A stretch of 64,000 nucleotides of DNA. Origin: Bryobacteraceae bacterium (GTDB taxonomy: Bacteria > Acidobacteriota > Terriglobia > Bryobacterales > Bryobacteraceae). A model generated the notes under the pieces. It was not told the DNA's origin and ran no database searches. It worked only from the letters and a program-made list of their open reading frames with translations. The translations under genes and the position numbers were made by a program. Positions 19,604 to 27,099 of the stretch are shown one piece after another. Position 1 is the stretch's first letter; every line of letters begins with the position of its first letter. Where the stretch lies: NCBI GenBank assembly GCA_019187195.1, contig JABAQT010000020.1, positions 19,699 through 83,698 of the forward strand, in the 5' to 3' direction.

Positions 19604-19978
19604 ATGTTTCCAGCCAGACTAAACAACCCCGAGAAGAAATATCAGGATCAGCATCTCTTCTTTGACTTCCACAACCTCTCCGCCTATGTCGATTTGCGTG
19701 AGGTTCTTCTCACGCGCAAAGAGCATGCCTTACTTGGCCTTCTGTTGGACAACGCCGGCGAGATCGTCCGCCGCGAGATCCTTCTCGAGAAAATCTGGGG
19801 GTATGGACGCGGCATCCGCACCCGCACTCTCGATGTGCACATCCGCCGCCTTCGCAAGAAGCTGTTTCCCTATGGTGACACCTATATCGAAACCATCTTC
19901 GGGGCCGGATACCGTTTTCAGCGCTACCGTGAGCCGCGCGGCTACCCGAACTACGTTCCGGAACTCGTCGCCGTCTAG
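19604..19978 (+). CDS. Orphan OmpR/PhoB-type winged-helix DNA-binding protein
   Basis: A 124-residue protein that is almost entirely one Trans_reg_C winged-helix domain. It has LTRKEHALLGLLLDNAGEIV (helix 1), REILLEKIWGY, the recognition helix region TRTLDVHIRRLRKKL, and the wing IETIFGAGYRF. There is no receiver domain before it and the N-terminus is only about 20 residues, so it cannot be phosphorylated in the usual way. The ribosome site AAAAAGGGG sits eight to nine bases before ATG 19604. Three TTTACA repeats lie upstream and may be its targets. Similar stand-alone domains are transcription factors, but the regulon is unknown. Confidence 0.82.
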   Translation: MFPARLNNPEKKYQDQHLFFDFHNLSAYVDLREVLLTRKEHALLGLLLDNAGEIVRREILLEKIWGYGRGIRTRTLDVHIRRLRKKLFPYGDTYIETIFGAGYRFQRYREPRGYPNYVPELVAV

Positions 19979-20012
19979 CGCCCTCCGCGGACGCCGCCAT
20001 CCCGCCACCCGG

Positions 20013-20018
20013 TACAAT
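20013..20018 (+). promoter_or_regulatory. -10 box TACAAT ahead of aroA
   Basis: TACAAT at 20013-20018 lies 13 bases before ATG 20032 and overlaps the more upstream ATG 20017. If it is the -10 box, transcription starts near 20025. This excludes ATG 20017 as the translation start and gives aroA a leader of only a few bases. No -35 is visible. Confidence 0.4.
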
Positions 20019-20031
20019 GGATGGTTTCCGC

Positions 20032-21312
20032 ATGGTCGAAACCATCCAACCTGCTCGAGCCCTGCAAGGGTCCATCCGCCTTCCCGGCGATAAGTCCATC
20101 TCCCACCGCTACGGCATGCTCGCCGCGATTGCCGAGGGTGATTCGAGAATCCACAACTACTCACAGGGCGCCGATTGCCAGTCCACCCTCGCGTGCATGC
20201 GCGCGCTCGGCGTGGAGATCGAGGCGGACGGTCCGGAAACCCTCATCCACGGCGTTGGTCTGGATGGGCTCAAAGCTCCAGCGGCAATGCTGGACGCCGG
20301 CAACTCGGGTTCCACCATCCGCATGCTGAGCGGCATTCTGGCGGCCCAGACCTTCACCACGCGCATCACCGGAGACGAATCCCTCAGCCGCCGCCCGATG
20401 GGGCGCGTCATTACGCCGCTGACCCAAATGGGAGCGCGCATCGAAGCCCGCGACGGCATGTACCCACCGCTCGCCATTCACGGCTCGCAACTGCGCGCCA
20501 TCGATTATCACCTGCCGGTCGCCAGCGCCCAGGTCAAATCGTGCGTCCTCTTCGCGGGGCTCTTCTGTGAAGGCGTCACCACCGTCCACGAAACCCTGCC
20601 CACCCGCGATCATTCCGAGATCGCGCTTCGGCAGTTCGGCGCGGAGGTCGAGTCGGTAAGAGGAGCCGTCTCGATCCACGGCCGTCCCGCGCTCCGCGGC
20701 CGCGAACTTGCCGTTCCCGGCGATCTTTCCTCCGCGGCGTTTTTCCTCGCGGCCGCGCTGCTTGTCCCGGGCTCCCGTATCGCCATTCAGGGAGTGGGGC
20801 TCAACCCTACCCGCTCCGCGCTCATGGACTTTCTCGCCGCCGGAGGCGCGCCGCTACGCGTCCTCAATATCGGCGAATCCTGCGGGGAACTGGTGGGCGA
20901 CATCCTGGTCGAATACGCCCCCTGGCGCGGCGGCATCCTCGAGAAGTCCACCGCCGCCGCCCTGATCGATGAAATCCCCGTGCTCGCCGTCCTCGGAGCT
21001 TCCAGCCGCGACGGCCTCATCGTGCGCGACGCGGCGGAACTGAGGGTCAAGGAGACCGACCGCATCGCCACCGTGGCCGAGAATCTGCGCCGCATGGGGG
21101 TCGCCATCACCGTTCACGATGACGGCTTCGAGGTTCCCGGTAATCAGACCTTCCACTCCGCCGAACTGGACTCCTTCACGGATCACCGCATCGCCATGGC
21201 TTTCTCCGTGGCCGCTCTCGCCGCCGGCGGGCCGTGCCGCGTCCTGAATGCCGAGGCCGCCTCGGTCTCTTTCCCCGAGTTTTACAACATGCTACGCTCA
21301 CTGGGCGGGTAA
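20032..21312 (+). CDS. aroA: 3-phosphoshikimate 1-carboxyvinyltransferase (EPSP synthase)
   Basis: A 426-residue protein of the usual family length. It has LPGDKSISHRYGMLAAIA near the N-terminus (shikimate-3-phosphate binding), LDAGNSGSTIRMLSG, the LPVASAQVKSCVLFAGL stretch, LRVKETDRIATVAENLRRMG and DHRIAMAFSVAAL. It joins shikimate-3-phosphate and phosphoenolpyruvate on the route to chorismate and aromatic amino acids. The start is probably ATG 20032; ATG 20017 would overlap the likely -10 box. A sensorless histidine kinase begins four bases after its stop. The GDKSISHR segment and the NSGST loop are close to canonical. Confidence 0.95.
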   Translation: MVETIQPARALQGSIRLPGDKSISHRYGMLAAIAEGDSRIHNYSQGADCQSTLACMRALGVEIEADGPETLIHGVGLDGLKAPAAMLDAGNSGSTIRMLSGILAAQTFTTRITGDESLSRRPMGRVITPLTQMGARIEARDGMYPPLAIHGSQLRAIDYHLPVASAQVKSCVLFAGLFCEGVTTVHETLPTRDHSEIALRQFGAEVESVRGAVSIHGRPALRGRELAVPGDLSSAAFFLAAALLVPGSRIAIQGVGLNPTRSALMDFLAAGGAPLRVLNIGESCGELVGDILVEYAPWRGGILEKSTAAALIDEIPVLAVLGASSRDGLIVRDAAELRVKETDRIATVAENLRRMGVAITVHDDGFEVPGNQTFHSAELDSFTDHRIAMAFSVAALAAGGPCRVLNAEAASVSFPEFYNMLRSLGG

Positions 21313-21316
21313 CGGC

Positions 21317-21955
21317 ATGTCCCCATCCGACGCGCAGGACCTGACCCTTCCTGGTCTCGTCCACGACCTCAACAACGTGTTTCAAACAATTCTCGACGCC
21401 GCTGACCTCTTAGCCGGCGACCCGCGCTGGGAATCCGTCGCGGGAGCCATACAGCGCGGAGCCGAGCACGGACAGAGGCTCGTTCGCGGAGTCTCCCAGG
21501 TCAGTGACTCGAGCTTTGATTTCGCCGTCATCGCCGGAATCGCCGTCCAGTTTGCGGGCGACTTCCTGCGGGCCACGCACGGACCCTCCATCGATTTTCA
21601 GCGCCGGATCGAACCCGGCCTCCGGGTCCGCGGCAATCCCGTCGGCTGGGAGCGGGTGCTCGTCAACCTGCTGCTCAACTCCGTCCAGGCGATGCCGCAT
21701 GGCGGCCGTGTGCAGTTGTCGGCTTCCTCGGGCGAGGACGGCACGCGCATCGTGATTGCCGACAATGGCCCCGGGATTCCCGAAGAGATCCTGCCTCGCG
21801 TCTTCGACGCCTACTTTTCCACAAAACCCTCGAACACCGGCATCGGCCTGAACATCGTCCGCTCGATTGTCCGCTCGAACGGCGGCCACGTCCGCGCCGC
21901 CAACCGCCCGGAGGGCGGAGCCGAGTTCGTCATCACGCTCGGCCCCGCGGGTTGA
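21317..21955 (+). CDS. Small sensorless histidine kinase
   Basis: A 212-residue soluble protein with a dimerisation/phosphoacceptor segment (LPGLVHDLNNVFQTIL, His16) and a complete HATPase domain: N box NLLLNSVQAM, G1 DNGPGIP, F box VFDAYFSTKP and G2 GIGLNIVRSIV. It has no membrane helix, PAS, HAMP or receiver. The start at ATG 21317 is four bases after the aroA stop, so the two genes are cotranscribed. No response regulator is next to it. It could take signals from a partner protein, or act on the distant orphan regulator, but nothing in the sequence proves a partner. Confidence 0.85.
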   Translation: MSPSDAQDLTLPGLVHDLNNVFQTILDAADLLAGDPRWESVAGAIQRGAEHGQRLVRGVSQVSDSSFDFAVIAGIAVQFAGDFLRATHGPSIDFQRRIEPGLRVRGNPVGWERVLVNLLLNSVQAMPHGGRVQLSASSGEDGTRIVIADNGPGIPEEILPRVFDAYFSTKPSNTGIGLNIVRSIVRSNGGHVRAANRPEGGAEFVITLGPAG

Positions 21956-21957
21956 AA

Positions 21958-21966
21958 TGCTATGCT
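21958..21966 (+). promoter_or_regulatory. Extended -10 box TGC-TATGCT before a small gene
   Basis: TGCTATGCT at 21958-21966 overlaps the end of the histidine kinase gene's 3' flank. It leaves nine bases before ATG 21976. This predicts an mRNA that starts at or within two to three bases of the start codon. There is no Shine-Dalgarno and no clear -35. Confidence 0.4.
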
Positions 21967-21975
21967 GTTTCTCGA

Positions 21976-22206
21976 ATGACCAAGGTCGACTTACGGTATG
22001 ATCTCGCGCGTCCGCTCGGCGACGGCGATCTCGGAGCCATCGCCCGTGTCCACGCCGTGTATGGAATTCATCGCGTGATTCTCGAACAGCCATCCCTCGG
22101 GGCCGTGCGGGTGGAATACGATGCCAGCCGGTTGAGCGAACGCGCCGTGGAAGCGGCTCTAGTACGCTGCGGGATTCCCATCGTCCGCCACTCCCCGGCC
22201 GTCTGA
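21976..22206 (+). CDS. Small HMA-like ferredoxin-fold protein lacking the metal-binding CXXC
   Basis: A 76-residue protein with a beta-alpha-beta pattern (VDLRYDL, then GAIARVHAVYGIHRVILEQPSLGAVRVEYDASRLSERAVEAALVRCGI) that fits a heavy-metal-associated-like fold. The usual GMxCxxC loop is missing; only one Cys is present, near the C-terminus. It therefore probably does not carry copper in the usual way. The start at ATG 21976 follows a TGC-TATGCT box by nine bases. It ends two bases before the convergent TIM-barrel gene. The fold call is tentative. Confidence 0.6.
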   Translation: MTKVDLRYDLARPLGDGDLGAIARVHAVYGIHRVILEQPSLGAVRVEYDASRLSERAVEAALVRCGIPIVRHSPAV

Positions 22207-22207
22207 T

Positions 22208-23101
22208 TCAGGCGCGCACCGCCGCCGTCAATTTCTTGACGTACTCGAGGCTCGGCTCGAGCAGCCGTTCGCTGTCCGCCCGGAACGAAAGATCCACGCA
22301 CCACCACTCGATGCCCGGCACCGACAGCAACTGGGGAGCCAGTTTCGGAAAATCGATCACCCCTTCTTCAAACGGGCTGTGCGTGCTCGTCTCGTCCCCG
22401 TAAAGCGTTCCGTCCGTGTTGACAATGTGAATGTGCCCGATGCGCCCGCTCAGCATCTCCAGGAACTCCGGCACGCCTCCCGCCAGCCGCTCGATGGTTC
22501 CCCGCTGCCGCGCCCCCACCACGCCGCATAGGTAGGCGTGGCAGGTGTCGAACAGGATCTGAAAATTGGGATGCCCGACCTTCTCGAAAATATTCACAAC
22601 CTCGGAGGGCTTGTTGAACACAAACCCGGGCTCGAATTCCCACACCAGCCGCACGCCCTCCCTCGACGCCAGTTCCGCCGCGTCGTGCCACAAGGCGGCC
22701 AGACGGCCGGCGCACTCCTCATAGTCGGAATCGGCAACTGATCCTGGAGCCGCAATCGGATCCACGCGCAAAGCCGGGCCCCCGGTCGCGGCGCACAACT
22801 CGACCGAACGCTGTATCCGGTCCAGGTACCTGTTCCGGTTCTCCTCCACCAGGGGGTTTACCATCGTGAAATCAGGAGCGTATCCCGACACCCCCAGCCC
22901 GAGGCCGGAGAGCATCCGTCTCAACTCCCGTATCGAGGCGGAGCTTGCGTACTGCTCCAGGGTCACATGGGGTGGGAAGCCGCCAAGCTCAATTCCGTCA
23001 TATCCGGCGGCGGCCACCAGGCGCGCCGCTTCGTCAAGAGGAAGGGGACGCCGGGCATAAGGGCCGAATGAGAAGGCCCAACTCCCAAACGAAATCTTCA
23101 T
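22208..23101 (-). CDS. Xylose-isomerase-like TIM-barrel sugar isomerase/epimerase
   Basis: A 297-residue protein from ATG 23101; the upstream frame to 23173 lacks a better start. It has the AP-endonuclease-2/xylose-isomerase-like fold. The N-terminal strand MKISFGSWAFSFGP is followed by GYDGIELGGF. The metal-ligand strands LVWEFEPG (Glu), FDTCHAYL (Asp, His) and GHIHIVNTDG (His) come later, with WWCVDLSF near the end. Relatives isomerise or epimerise sugars or inositols. The specific substrate is unknown. It is divergent from the gene at 23221. The 119-base gap between them holds TATTAG on this strand as a possible -10. Confidence 0.85.
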   Translation of the reverse strand: MKISFGSWAFSFGPYARRPLPLDEAARLVAAAGYDGIELGGFPPHVTLEQYASSASIRELRRMLSGLGLGVSGYAPDFTMVNPLVEENRNRYLDRIQRSVELCAATGGPALRVDPIAAPGSVADSDYEECAGRLAALWHDAAELASREGVRLVWEFEPGFVFNKPSEVVNIFEKVGHPNFQILFDTCHAYLCGVVGARQRGTIERLAGGVPEFLEMLSGRIGHIHIVNTDGTLYGDETSTHSPFEEGVIDFPKLAPQLLSVPGIEWWCVDLSFRADSERLLEPSLEYVKKLTAAVRA

Positions 23102-23220
23102 CGAAGCACGGCTTTCTTCTAATACTCTTTCACCTTGTCCGCTCCGGCGCAAGCCGATGCGGGTCCGTCTCAATAGGTGAGCCCGCTCATACAGCGCGCC
23201 TCCCCTCCGAAGAGGTTGGT

Positions 23221-23547
23221 ATGAGTATTTTCTGGGAGAACGCCGCCAGGTTGCTCGACGCCGCCCTCTCGGCCGCCCGTTCCGGTTCCGCCAGCGATTC
23301 CATGACAGTGCTCATTGGTCAGGAAGGTGGCATCTGTGTCCTGCCGGATAACGATTGGCCCCTCGACCGTCTTGCGCGGGACCGGGGCGCGCGCATGGCC
23401 TATCGCGTTACCCGGGAAAACGGCCGCATCGCGGTGAGCGGCCTCGATGGAAACAATACCTGCCGCCTCGAAACGGAACAACCCGCTTCCAGAATGAAGG
23501 AGTTGCTGCGCGACCAGCCACGCTACTTCCTGGCCGGGTCCGGCTAG
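23221..23547 (+). CDS. Small conserved-looking protein of unknown function
   Basis: A 108-residue protein with GAGG placed five bases before ATG 23221. It begins MSIFWENAARLLDAALSAARSG and has a beta-rich middle (MTVLIGQEGGICVLPDNDWPLDRL, then RMAYRVTRENGRIAVSGLDG) and a charged C-terminus. It has no signal peptide, helix bundle or metal motif. The codon pattern and good ribosome site argue that it is real. It ends head-on with galT, whose stop overlaps its last codon. I cannot assign a family. Confidence 0.65.
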   Translation: MSIFWENAARLLDAALSAARSGSASDSMTVLIGQEGGICVLPDNDWPLDRLARDRGARMAYRVTRENGRIAVSGLDGNNTCRLETEQPASRMKELLRDQPRYFLAGSG

Positions 23548-24545
23548 CTCAATCCCGCATCGCGCAGGAATTTCGCCGCTTCCTCGGGCGGCGTCGGGTT
23601 CAGATAGAAGCCCGTGCCCCATTCAAACCCCGCCACCTTGGTCAGCTTGGGTATCACCTCGATGTGCCAGTGATAATGCGCCATCGGCCCTTCGTGTATC
23701 GGAGTCGTGTGGATCACGTAATTGTACGGCGGCCGCTCGAGCACCTTATCCATCTTCCGCACGAACGTCCGCAGCACCCAGGAAAGGTTCTCGAGCACCG
23801 GCGCGTCCGCTGTCTCGAAATGAGAGGCGTGCCTCCGCGGTACGATCCACGTCTCAAACGGAAACCGCGGAGCGTAGGGGCATACGGCGAGAAAATGATC
23901 CGTCTCGAGAACCACCCGCGTTCCCGCCTCCGCATCCTGCCTCACCATATCGCAATATACGCACCGCTCCTTGAAATCGTAGTAGCGTTTGGCGCCGTCG
24001 ATCTCCTCCTGCACCCGCTTTGGAACCACCGGCAGCGCGATCAGTTGCGCATGTGAATGTTCGAGCGTCGCGCCCGCCGCTTCGCCGTGATTCTTGAAGA
24101 ACAGGATGTAGCGCAACCGTATGTCCCGCTTGAGATCGAGCGTCCGGTCACGGAACGCCCAAAGCACGCTCTCAATCTGTTTTTCCGGCAGGTCGCCGAG
24201 CGTCGCCATGTGATCGGGCGTCCCGATGATCACCTCATGCGCCCCCACGCCGTCCATCTTGTCGTACATCCCCTCGCCCTGCCGCTCCATGTTGCCCTCG
24301 ACGCGCAGCGCGGGAAACTTGTTCGGTACGACGCGCACGGTCCATCCGGGCTCATTCGGCAGCCCGCTCGTCCGGTACGCAAGCACTTCCGGCGGTGTTT
24401 TCAACTCGTTTCCGGGACAAAAGGGACAGAACCGTCCGCCCTTGATGGTCACGGTTTCTCTCGCGAAATCGCTCGGACGCCGGACGCGGTCCGTCGCTAT
24501 GATCACCCACCGGCCGGTGATCGGGTCTTTGCGCAGTTCTGGCAA
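23544..24545 (-). CDS. galT: Galactose-1-phosphate uridylyltransferase
   Basis: A 333-residue HIT-superfamily enzyme. It starts at TTG 24545, supported by AAGGGGG located four bases upstream. Its zinc cysteines are in CPFCPGNE near residue 39 and CVYCDMV in the middle. The catalytic segment reads EHSHAQLIALP, where the usual HPH appears as HSH, and a second His-rich strand HYHWHIEVIPKL lies in the C-terminal half. It exchanges UMP between UDP-glucose and galactose-1-phosphate in the Leloir pathway, or does the same for another sugar-1-phosphate. The gene is fourth in a leftward group with the aminotransferase, methyltransferase and YraN. Confidence 0.85.
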   Translation of the reverse strand: MPELRKDPITGRWVIIATDRVRRPSDFARETVTIKGGRFCPFCPGNELKTPPEVLAYRTSGLPNEPGWTVRVVPNKFPALRVEGNMERQGEGMYDKMDGVGAHEVIIGTPDHMATLGDLPEKQIESVLWAFRDRTLDLKRDIRLRYILFFKNHGEAAGATLEHSHAQLIALPVVPKRVQEEIDGAKRYYDFKERCVYCDMVRQDAEAGTRVVLETDHFLAVCPYAPRFPFETWIVPRRHASHFETADAPVLENLSWVLRTFVRKMDKVLERPPYNYVIHTTPIHEGPMAHYHWHIEVIPKLTKVAGFEWGTGFYLNPTPPEEAAKFLRDAGLS

Positions 24546-24677
24546 CGATCCCCCTTCGAACAGTATGCAGCTTAATGGCTTCTACCAGGATGTCCGCATC
24601 GGGACGGTCCGCGATGCGGGCGCGAAAAGGCATTATACCGCTCCCCGTGCCGGGACTTCTTCCTCGCCGCGGTTTCC

Positions 24678-25127
24678 TCAATACCCGCCGCGCGCCGCCG
24701 CGTCCGTCTTCGCGAACGCGTCCCGGATCAGCGTCACGCCTTCCGGCTTGCGCCACACCACGCTTACGATATCGAAGCGTGTCTTCTCCCATTCGACGCC
24801 CGCGTGCCGCGCATAGTCGCGGGCGGCTATCAGCAGGCGGCGCTGCTTCTCCGGATCCACCGCCCGGTCAGGGCTCCCGAACTCCTCCGTCCGGCGGGCT
24901 TTCACTTCGATGAATGCCAGCGTCTTCCCGTCCCAGCCGATCAGGTCGACTTCCCCCGATCCCGATCGTGTCCGGTAGTTGCGCGCCACAATAGTATAGC
25001 CGCGCGCCCGGAGGTAGCGGTGCGCCACGTCTTCGCCCCGCCGCCCCCACGCCCGGTCATGATCCCACCGCCGCAGGCGTGCCCGGTGCCGCAGCCAGTC
25101 AAACACCCTCAACGCGTTCAAATTCAA
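24678..25127 (-). CDS. YraN/UPF0102 family putative nuclease-fold protein
   Basis: A 149-residue protein with the restriction-endonuclease-like core of UPF0102: GRRGEDVAHRYLRARGYTIV, then GEVDLIGWDGKTLAFIEVKAR (the D...E-x-K motif), and DPEKQRRLLIAARDYA. The E-V-K triad suggests a metal-dependent nuclease fold, but the cellular role of YraN proteins is not settled. The start is uncertain. TTG 25127 overlaps the end of the methyltransferase by 29 bases, and GTG 25106 would give a shorter form. It is cotranscribed with its upstream neighbour. Confidence 0.85.
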   Translation of the reverse strand: MNLNALRVFDWLRHRARLRRWDHDRAWGRRGEDVAHRYLRARGYTIVARNYRTRSGSGEVDLIGWDGKTLAFIEVKARRTEEFGSPDRAVDPEKQRRLLIAARDYARHAGVEWEKTRFDIVSVVWRKPEGVTLIRDAFAKTDAAARGGY

Positions 25128-25632
25128 ATTCCATCACCTTTCCACGCACCACGAAGCATAGGTAGTGCTCCCAGAACCGCCGGAAACGCGGAAAGGCGTT
25201 CACCAGCAGTTCGAAGCCGCAATACCTCCACAAAGCAAGTAGTTTCACGCGCGTGGAAATCTCCCGGAACCGCGCCCGCGAATAGTAGCCGAAACCCGCG
25301 TTGTCACGGCCGAAGTAGCGGAAGGAAAAGCTGTTCAGGTGCCAGCGGTGGGTCGGGTCGCAGAACGAGCTGAAATCCGTATAGTGAGGAGTCACCAGAA
25401 TCACCCTGCCGCCGGGCCGCAGCATGCGGTGAAACTCCTCCATCGTCCGGATGACATCGGCCACATGCTCGATGACGTGAATCGCCCGTATCTGGTCGAA
25501 ACTCCGGTCGCGAAAGGGGAACGGGAAGTGGTCCAGATCGGCCAGAACGTCGGCATCGCCCGCGGGATTCCGGTCGAGCCCGATAGAGCCGGGGAATTTC
25601 TTCCTCCCGCAGCCGACATCCAGGATCTTCAC
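25099..25632 (-). CDS. Class I SAM-dependent methyltransferase
   Basis: A 177-residue Rossmann-fold methyltransferase with the motif I sequence LDVGCGRKKFPGSIGLD at the start, FDQIRAIHVIEHVADV (motif IV region) and a MLRPGGRVILVTPHY strand. The first strand begins immediately at residue 3, so the protein is compact and of Methyltransf_11 type. The substrate is unknown; a lipid, quinone or small molecule are all possible. Its start lies nine bases after the stop of the aminotransferase gene, and its 3' end overlaps the YraN gene. Confidence 0.85.
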   Translation of the reverse strand: MKILDVGCGRKKFPGSIGLDRNPAGDADVLADLDHFPFPFRDRSFDQIRAIHVIEHVADVIRTMEEFHRMLRPGGRVILVTPHYTDFSSFCDPTHRWHLNSFSFRYFGRDNAGFGYYSRARFREISTRVKLLALWRYCGFELLVNAFPRFRRFWEHYLCFVVRGKVMEFEFERVEGV

Positions 25633-25641
25633 CGTTCCATC

Positions 25642-26994
25642 TTACGCCACCGCCTGGCGCAAACACTCCTCGAGCACATCCACCGCGTAATCGGCCTGGT
25701 CGCGCGTCACCACCAGCGGGGGCGACACGCGGATCGTATTCTGTCCGGCGCCGAGCACCAGGACGCCCCGTTCAAACGCCAGTTGGCAGATCCGGTCCCG
25801 AAGGGCCGCATCCCGCTCCCGCGTATCCTGGTCCCTGACGAACTCGATTCCGATCATGAGACCCGCACCACGCACCTCGCCCACCCGTCCGTACCGCGCC
25901 GGCCACTCCCGTAAACGGTTCATCATATGGGCCCCAACCTTGGCCGCGTTCTCGACCAGGCCTTCCTCCAGTAGTTCCAACGTGGCGAGCGATGCCGCCA
26001 CCGCCACCGGGTTCCCTCCGAAGGTCGAAGCATGAGCCCCGGGCGGCCACTGCATGATCTCCGCCCGCGCCATGGTCGCCCCTAGCGGCAGTCCGCTGGC
26101 GATGCCCTTGGCCACCGCCATGATGTCTGGCGTCAGCCCGAAATGCTCCGATGCCCACATCTTTCCCGTGCGTCCCATCCCGCTCTGCACCTCATCGGCG
26201 ATGATCAGCGCCCCCAGCTTCTCCGCCACCCGCCGCAACTCGTCGAAAAACTTCCGCGGCGGCGTCACATAGCCGCCCTCTCCCTGCACCGGCTCGAGCA
26301 CGATCGCCGCCAGCTCTTCGGCGGGCAGAATCGTCTTCACCAGTTGCTCCTCGATCACCTTGACGCACTCGACGGCGCAGGTATCCGGCGACTTCCCGTA
26401 GGCACAGCGGTAGCAGTAGGCGTAAGGAATATGGGTCACGCCCGGTACCAGCGGTCCGAACCCCTTGCGCTGCACGCTCTTGCTCGCGGTCAGGGACAGC
26501 GAGCCGAGCGTCCGTCCATGAAAGCCCCCGAGGAAGGCGATAAACTTGTCGCGCCTGGTATGATAGCGCGCCATCTTCAGCGCCGCCTCGACAGCTTCCG
26601 TGCCGGAGTTGCCGAAGTACACACGGCGCGGCTCATCGCCGGGAGCAAGCCGAGCCAGCCGCTCCGCCAGCCTCACCATGTTCTCGTAGTAGAAATCCGT
26701 GCCCGACATGTGGATCAGGCGCGCCGCCTGCTCCTGAATAGCCTGCACCACCTTCGGATGGCAGTGGCCGCTCGCCACCACCGCGATGCCGGCATTCATA
26801 TCGAGGAACCGGTTTCCGTCCACATCGTGTACGATCGCCCCCTCGCCGCGTTCCACCACCAGCGGATAGGGCCGGGCATAGGAAGGCGAAACCACCGCCT
26901 TGTCGCGCGCGATCACCGCCGCCGCCTTCGGGCCTGGAAGAGCGGTTACAATCCTGGGAACATCCGTTCTTCCTTCATCGAGCGTTCTCGCCAT
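25642..26994 (-). CDS. Class III PLP-dependent aminotransferase (acetylornithine/GABA type)
   Basis: A 450-residue fold-type I aminotransferase. It has VHDVDGNRFLDMNAGIAV near the N-terminus, NSGTEAVEAALKMAR, FLGGFHGRTLGSLSLT, LIIADEVQSGMGRTGKMWA (Asp holds the PLP pyridine) and the lysine in VAKGIASGLPLGA. ASTFGGNPVAVAASLA closes the active site. Sequence alone places it among acetylornithine, 4-aminobutyrate or similar aminotransferases. The AAGGAG ribosome site precedes ATG 26994. It heads a four-gene leftward run (aminotransferase, methyltransferase, yraN, galT). Confidence 0.88.
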   Translation of the reverse strand: MARTLDEGRTDVPRIVTALPGPKAAAVIARDKAVVSPSYARPYPLVVERGEGAIVHDVDGNRFLDMNAGIAVVASGHCHPKVVQAIQEQAARLIHMSGTDFYYENMVRLAERLARLAPGDEPRRVYFGNSGTEAVEAALKMARYHTRRDKFIAFLGGFHGRTLGSLSLTASKSVQRKGFGPLVPGVTHIPYAYCYRCAYGKSPDTCAVECVKVIEEQLVKTILPAEELAAIVLEPVQGEGGYVTPPRKFFDELRRVAEKLGALIIADEVQSGMGRTGKMWASEHFGLTPDIMAVAKGIASGLPLGATMARAEIMQWPPGAHASTFGGNPVAVAASLATLELLEEGLVENAAKVGAHMMNRLREWPARYGRVGEVRGAGLMIGIEFVRDQDTRERDAALRDRICQLAFERGVLVLGAGQNTIRVSPPLVVTRDQADYAVDVLEECLRQAVA

Positions 26995-27099
26995 GGTAAT
27001 CTCCTTCCATTTCCGGACAATAGGTAGACGCTCAGGCCGCGGTTGCTTGCTAACCTCCCGCCCCGGGGCGCCGCCTCTTCCTCAAGGCCGGTCCGGTTT

